This document shows, piece by piece, positions 5,438 to 7,543 of a stretch of 7,543 bases of DNA. This DNA comes from an uncultured Ignavibacteriales bacterium (GTDB lineage Bacteria > Bacteroidota > Ignavibacteria > Ignavibacteriales > Ignavibacteriaceae), in assembly GCA_903915485.1 (NCBI GenBank), contig CAIWTC010000257.1, positions 1 through 7,543 of the forward strand. The letters run 5' to 3'. The position numbers and the translations under genes were made by a program. The stretch's first letter is position 1, and each line of letters opens with the position of its first letter. Under the pieces are notes generated by a model. That model had not been told where the DNA came from and did not search any database. It was given only the letters and a program-made list of their open reading frames with translations.

Positions 5438-5608
5438 ATGAGTTGTTCACAGAGTTTTTGGTTCTGCTCGAGGAATTATATAAATCAAACAGATGAAATT
5501 ACAAGGATGAGTTATTTTTGCTTCGGGGATGCGTTTAATCACAAATTGCCCAGCAATGATGAGAAAGCATTAATTTGTGATAAAAGCTATTTGCTTTTTA
5601 GAAAATAG
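5438..5608 (+). CDS. Doubtful 56-codon ORF upstream of the histidine kinase
   Basis: An ATG-initiated frame of 56 codons ends in TAG 34 bp before the kinase start. A weak AAGG lies 4 bases before the ATG. The product would contain four cysteines, with no signal peptide and no motif that I recognise. It overlaps an inverted repeat (5538-5581), which suggests regulatory DNA rather than a gene. I list it only because the frame is uninterrupted; chance is the more likely explanation. Confidence 0.13.
   Translation: MSCSQSFWFCSRNYINQTDEITRMSYFCFGDAFNHKLPSNDEKALICDKSYLLFRK
5538..5581. repeat. Spaced perfect 10-bp inverted repeat upstream of the kinase
   Basis: ATCACAAATT (5538-5547) and AATTTGTGAT (5572-5581) are exact reverse complements 24 bases apart. 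Pairing can resume outside after one mismatch (TTT with AAA). A smaller AATG/CATT pairing is possible inside. It could be a hairpin in the kinase leader or paired half-sites for a regulator. Confidence 0.5.
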
Positions 5609-5612
5609 ATAC

Positions 5613-5630
5613 TATTATTAGCTAATAATA
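5613..5630. promoter_or_regulatory. 18-bp perfect palindrome just before the kinase start
   Basis: TATTATTAGCTAATAATA is its own reverse complement, centred between 5621 and 5622, and ends 12 bp before the ATG at 5643. TAATAATAT (5623-5631) recurs at 5636-5644, overlapping the start codon. A dimeric repressor or response regulator could bind here; there is no Shine-Dalgarno sequence. AT-rich sequence makes palindromes commoner, so the function is a guess. Confidence 0.45.
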
Positions 5631-5642
5631 TTTGATAATAAT

Positions 5643-7543
5643 ATGAAAACTAAGAAGTTTAACGAAGTGCCAATAAAGACAGAATATGAATTAGAGAAGA
5701 CCATCTCTCTACTCAAAGCAACCATTGAGTCTACTAATGACGGTTTGCTGGTTGTTGATAAAGCCGGAAAAATTCTGCAGTATAATAATAAGTTTGCAAA
5801 CATGTGGAATATCCCTGCTGATATTCTTGCTTCGGGAGATGACGAAAATCTTTTGAAATATGTTCTTGATCAATTAAAATACCCCGATGAGTTTTTATCT
5901 AAGGTAGTAGAATTGTATGCAAAACCGGAGGCTATTTCATTTGATACGCTCGAGTTCAAAGATGGGAAAATAGTTGAGCGTTATTCTCAGCCTCAATGGA
6001 TTAAGGGTGAGCCTGTCGGCCGTGTATGGAGTTTCCTTGATGTCACTTCTCAGAAACTTTCATCAAAGGCACTTAAGGAAAGCGAAAGAAAATACCGCGA
6101 TTTATTTGAGAAATCTGATGATGCCATTCTTATTATCGATGGCGGAAAGTTTGTCGACTGCAATCAGGCTACCGTCAGAATGCTGCTGTATAATAGTAAA
6201 GAAGAACTCTTAAACACGCACCCATCTGAATTATCTCCTGAATATCAACCTGACGGCAGACCTTCGCTTGTAAAAGCAGATGAAATGATGAATCTTGCTC
6301 TATCAAAGGGCAGCCACCGGTTTGAGTGGATTCATAAGAAATCCAACGGTGAGTTATTCCCGGTTGAAGTGCTACTTACTGCCATAACAGTTGATGAAAT
6401 AAAAGTTATTATTCATACTGTATGGAGGGATATTACGGAAAGGAAGCGCGCGGATGAAACTATTCAGAAGGAAAGGGCATTGCTTCGTACAATTATTAAT
6501 TGTCTCCCCGAATCTGTTTATGTGAAAGATAATAATTACAGAAAAATTTTAACTAACCGAATTGATTTAGAAAATATAGGATTATCTAGAGAAGAGGTAA
6601 TCGGGAAAACAGATTTTGAAATTCATCCAAAAGAAGTGGCCGATGCTATTTTCAAGGATGATAAAATGATTATAGAAAATGGTATATCTATAATTAATCG
6701 TGAAGATGAAATTCTAAGTAAGGACGGTAAGAAAAGTTGGTGGTTGACTTCAAAGTTACCTTTGATTAATGAGGCAGGAGAAATAACCGGGCTGCTTGGT
6801 GTGCGTAATAATATTACAATTCGTAAAAAGGCTGAATTAATTAGGGAGGCGATTTATGAAATATCGGAAGCTGCACATAACAGTACTGATATGTACTCGT
6901 TGTATGTAGTAATTCACAATGCCATCAGTAAGTTAATGTCAACAAAAAATATATTCATCGCAATATATAATGAGGCCTCGGGGATGATTGATTTCCCTTA
7001 TTCACTTGATGAGTATGATTCCGTAAGGAGTACAAGGAAATATGGCAAAGGATTAACCGAATATGTTTTAAGAACAGGCAAGGCAGTGTTGGCTGATTCC
7101 GATGTTGTTGAAGTATTGAAAGCTGAGGGCGAAATAGTTCAAAGCGGTGCGCCTTCAGCTATTTGGCTGGGTGTACCTCTAATCATTGGCGGCAAGGCAA
7201 TAGGAGCAATCGTAGTTCAGGATTATCATACTGAAAATACATATGGGGAAGAAGAGAAGCAGTTGCTTTTATTTGTATCTGAACAAATCGCTCAAGTAAT
7301 TGAAAGAAAACGAAGTCTAGAAGAGATAAAAAAATATAGCCAAGAGTTAAGTGAATTGAATCAAACTAAAGACAAATTCTTTTCAATAATTGCGCATGAC
7401 TTGCGGTCTCCGTTTCATGGTCTTCTTGCTACCTCAGGGATATTGGCTTCAGATATTGATGAACTAACTAAAGATGAAATCAGGAACTTTAGTAAGAATC
7501 TGAATTATTCACTTCAAAAACAATTTGAATTAGTAAATGACCT
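5643..7543 (+). CDS. Soluble multi-sensor histidine kinase (PAS-PAS-PAS-GAF-HisKA), 3' truncated by window
   Basis: The frame runs uninterrupted from the ATG at 5643 to the right edge (633 codons plus 2 bases), so the ATP-binding catalytic domain lies outside. There is no signal peptide or membrane segment, so the protein is predicted to be cytoplasmic. PAS 1 is at about residues 25-135 (ATIESTNDGLLVVDKAGKIL), PAS 2 at 146-268 (ERKYRDLFEKSDDAILIIDGG, ending WRDITERKRA), and PAS 3 at 276-398 (LRTIINCLPESVYVKDNNY, GKTDFEIHP, ending NNITIRKKAE). A GAF domain follows at about 399-555 (IFIAIYNE, GLTEYVLRTGKAVLADS, WLGVPLIIGGKAIGAIVVQDY), then a coiled linker. The HisKA dimerisation domain starts near 575, with the phospho-acceptor H585 in FFSIIAHDLRSPFHG. 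Family members phosphorylate themselves and then a response regulator, or an attached receiver domain, in response to ligand, redox or light. No ligand can be named. An in-frame TAG at 5619-5621 rules out a longer N-terminus. No partner regulator is in the window. Confidence 0.93.
   Translation, partial: MKTKKFNEVPIKTEYELEKTISLLKATIESTNDGLLVVDKAGKILQYNNKFANMWNIPADILASGDDENLLKYVLDQLKYPDEFLSKVVELYAKPEAISFDTLEFKDGKIVERYSQPQWIKGEPVGRVWSFLDVTSQKLSSKALKESERKYRDLFEKSDDAILIIDGGKFVDCNQATVRMLLYNSKEELLNTHPSELSPEYQPDGRPSLVKADEMMNLALSKGSHRFEWIHKKSNGELFPVEVLLTAITVDEIKVIIHTVWRDITERKRADETIQKERALLRTIINCLPESVYVKDNNYRKILTNRIDLENIGLSREEVIGKTDFEIHPKEVADAIFKDDKMIIENGISIINREDEILSKDGKKSWWLTSKLPLINEAGEITGLLGVRNNITIRKKAELIREAIYEISEAAHNSTDMYSLYVVIHNAISKLMSTKNIFIAIYNEASGMIDFPYSLDEYDSVRSTRKYGKGLTEYVLRTGKAVLADSDVVEVLKAEGEIVQSGAPSAIWLGVPLIIGGKAIGAIVVQDYHTENTYGEEEKQLLLFVSEQIAQVIERKRSLEEIKKYSQELSELNQTKDKFFSIIAHDLRSPFHGLLATSGILASDIDELTKDEIRNFSKNLNYSLQKQFELVND

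Noticed and set aside
5538..5581. CRP-type operator
   Set aside because: The TCACA and TGTGA halves are in the opposite order and far too widely spaced compared with the TGTGA-N6-TCACA consensus.
5618..5803. 61-codon - strand ORF over the start of the kinase gene
   Set aside because: It is antisense to the first PAS domain; the + strand frame is open for over 630 codons and has clear domains.
5974..6213. 79-codon + strand ORF in another frame
   Set aside because: It lies entirely within the PAS 1-PAS 2 part of the kinase gene and its translation resembles nothing.

Overview
The window reads as AT-rich bacterial chromosome. Split nuoD/nuoE/nuoF genes, rare Shine-Dalgarno sites, an ECF sigma/anti-sigma pair followed by a Spy-like periplasmic protein, and a multi-PAS soluble histidine kinase together suggest the Bacteroidota/Chlorobi/Ignavibacteria (FCB) group. 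That placement is an inference from style and gene content; no 16S or other phylogenetic marker lies in the window.

Region 1 (1-2540) is the downstream part of a respiratory complex I operon on the + strand: the C-terminal part of nuoD, then complete nuoE and nuoF, tightly spaced. NuoE and NuoF form the NADH-oxidising tip of the enzyme, and all expected Fe-S cysteines are present. nuoG does not follow.

Region 2 (2541-2756) has no convincing gene but holds three consecutive inverted repeats. One is a nested two-stem structure (2597-2653) whose only non-Watson-Crick pairs are G-U on the + strand, as expected for a + strand RNA.

Region 3 (2760-4379) is a three-gene operon: an ECF sigma factor, an overlapping single-pass membrane anti-sigma factor, and a small exported helical protein of the Spy/CpxP type. 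The layout resembles envelope-stress or metal-sensing modules such as cnrYXH, but the exported protein has no His or Cys.

Region 4 (4380-4848) carries a perfect 10-bp inverted repeat overlapping a possible promoter, a tRNA-Leu(GAG) gene, an AT-rich spacer, and a strong terminator serving the next gene on the - strand.

Region 5 (4849-5367, - strand) is a second exported Spy-like protein. It has two LTxxQ-type motifs and a Cys/His-bearing tail that could bind metal.

Region 6 (5368-7543) is a divergent intergenic region with a spaced inverted repeat, a doubtful 56-codon ORF and an 18-bp palindrome. It is followed by a large histidine kinase (PAS-PAS-PAS-GAF-HisKA) that runs off the right edge. 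The right half of the window therefore concentrates sensing and envelope-homeostasis functions; that these genes work together is a hypothesis.
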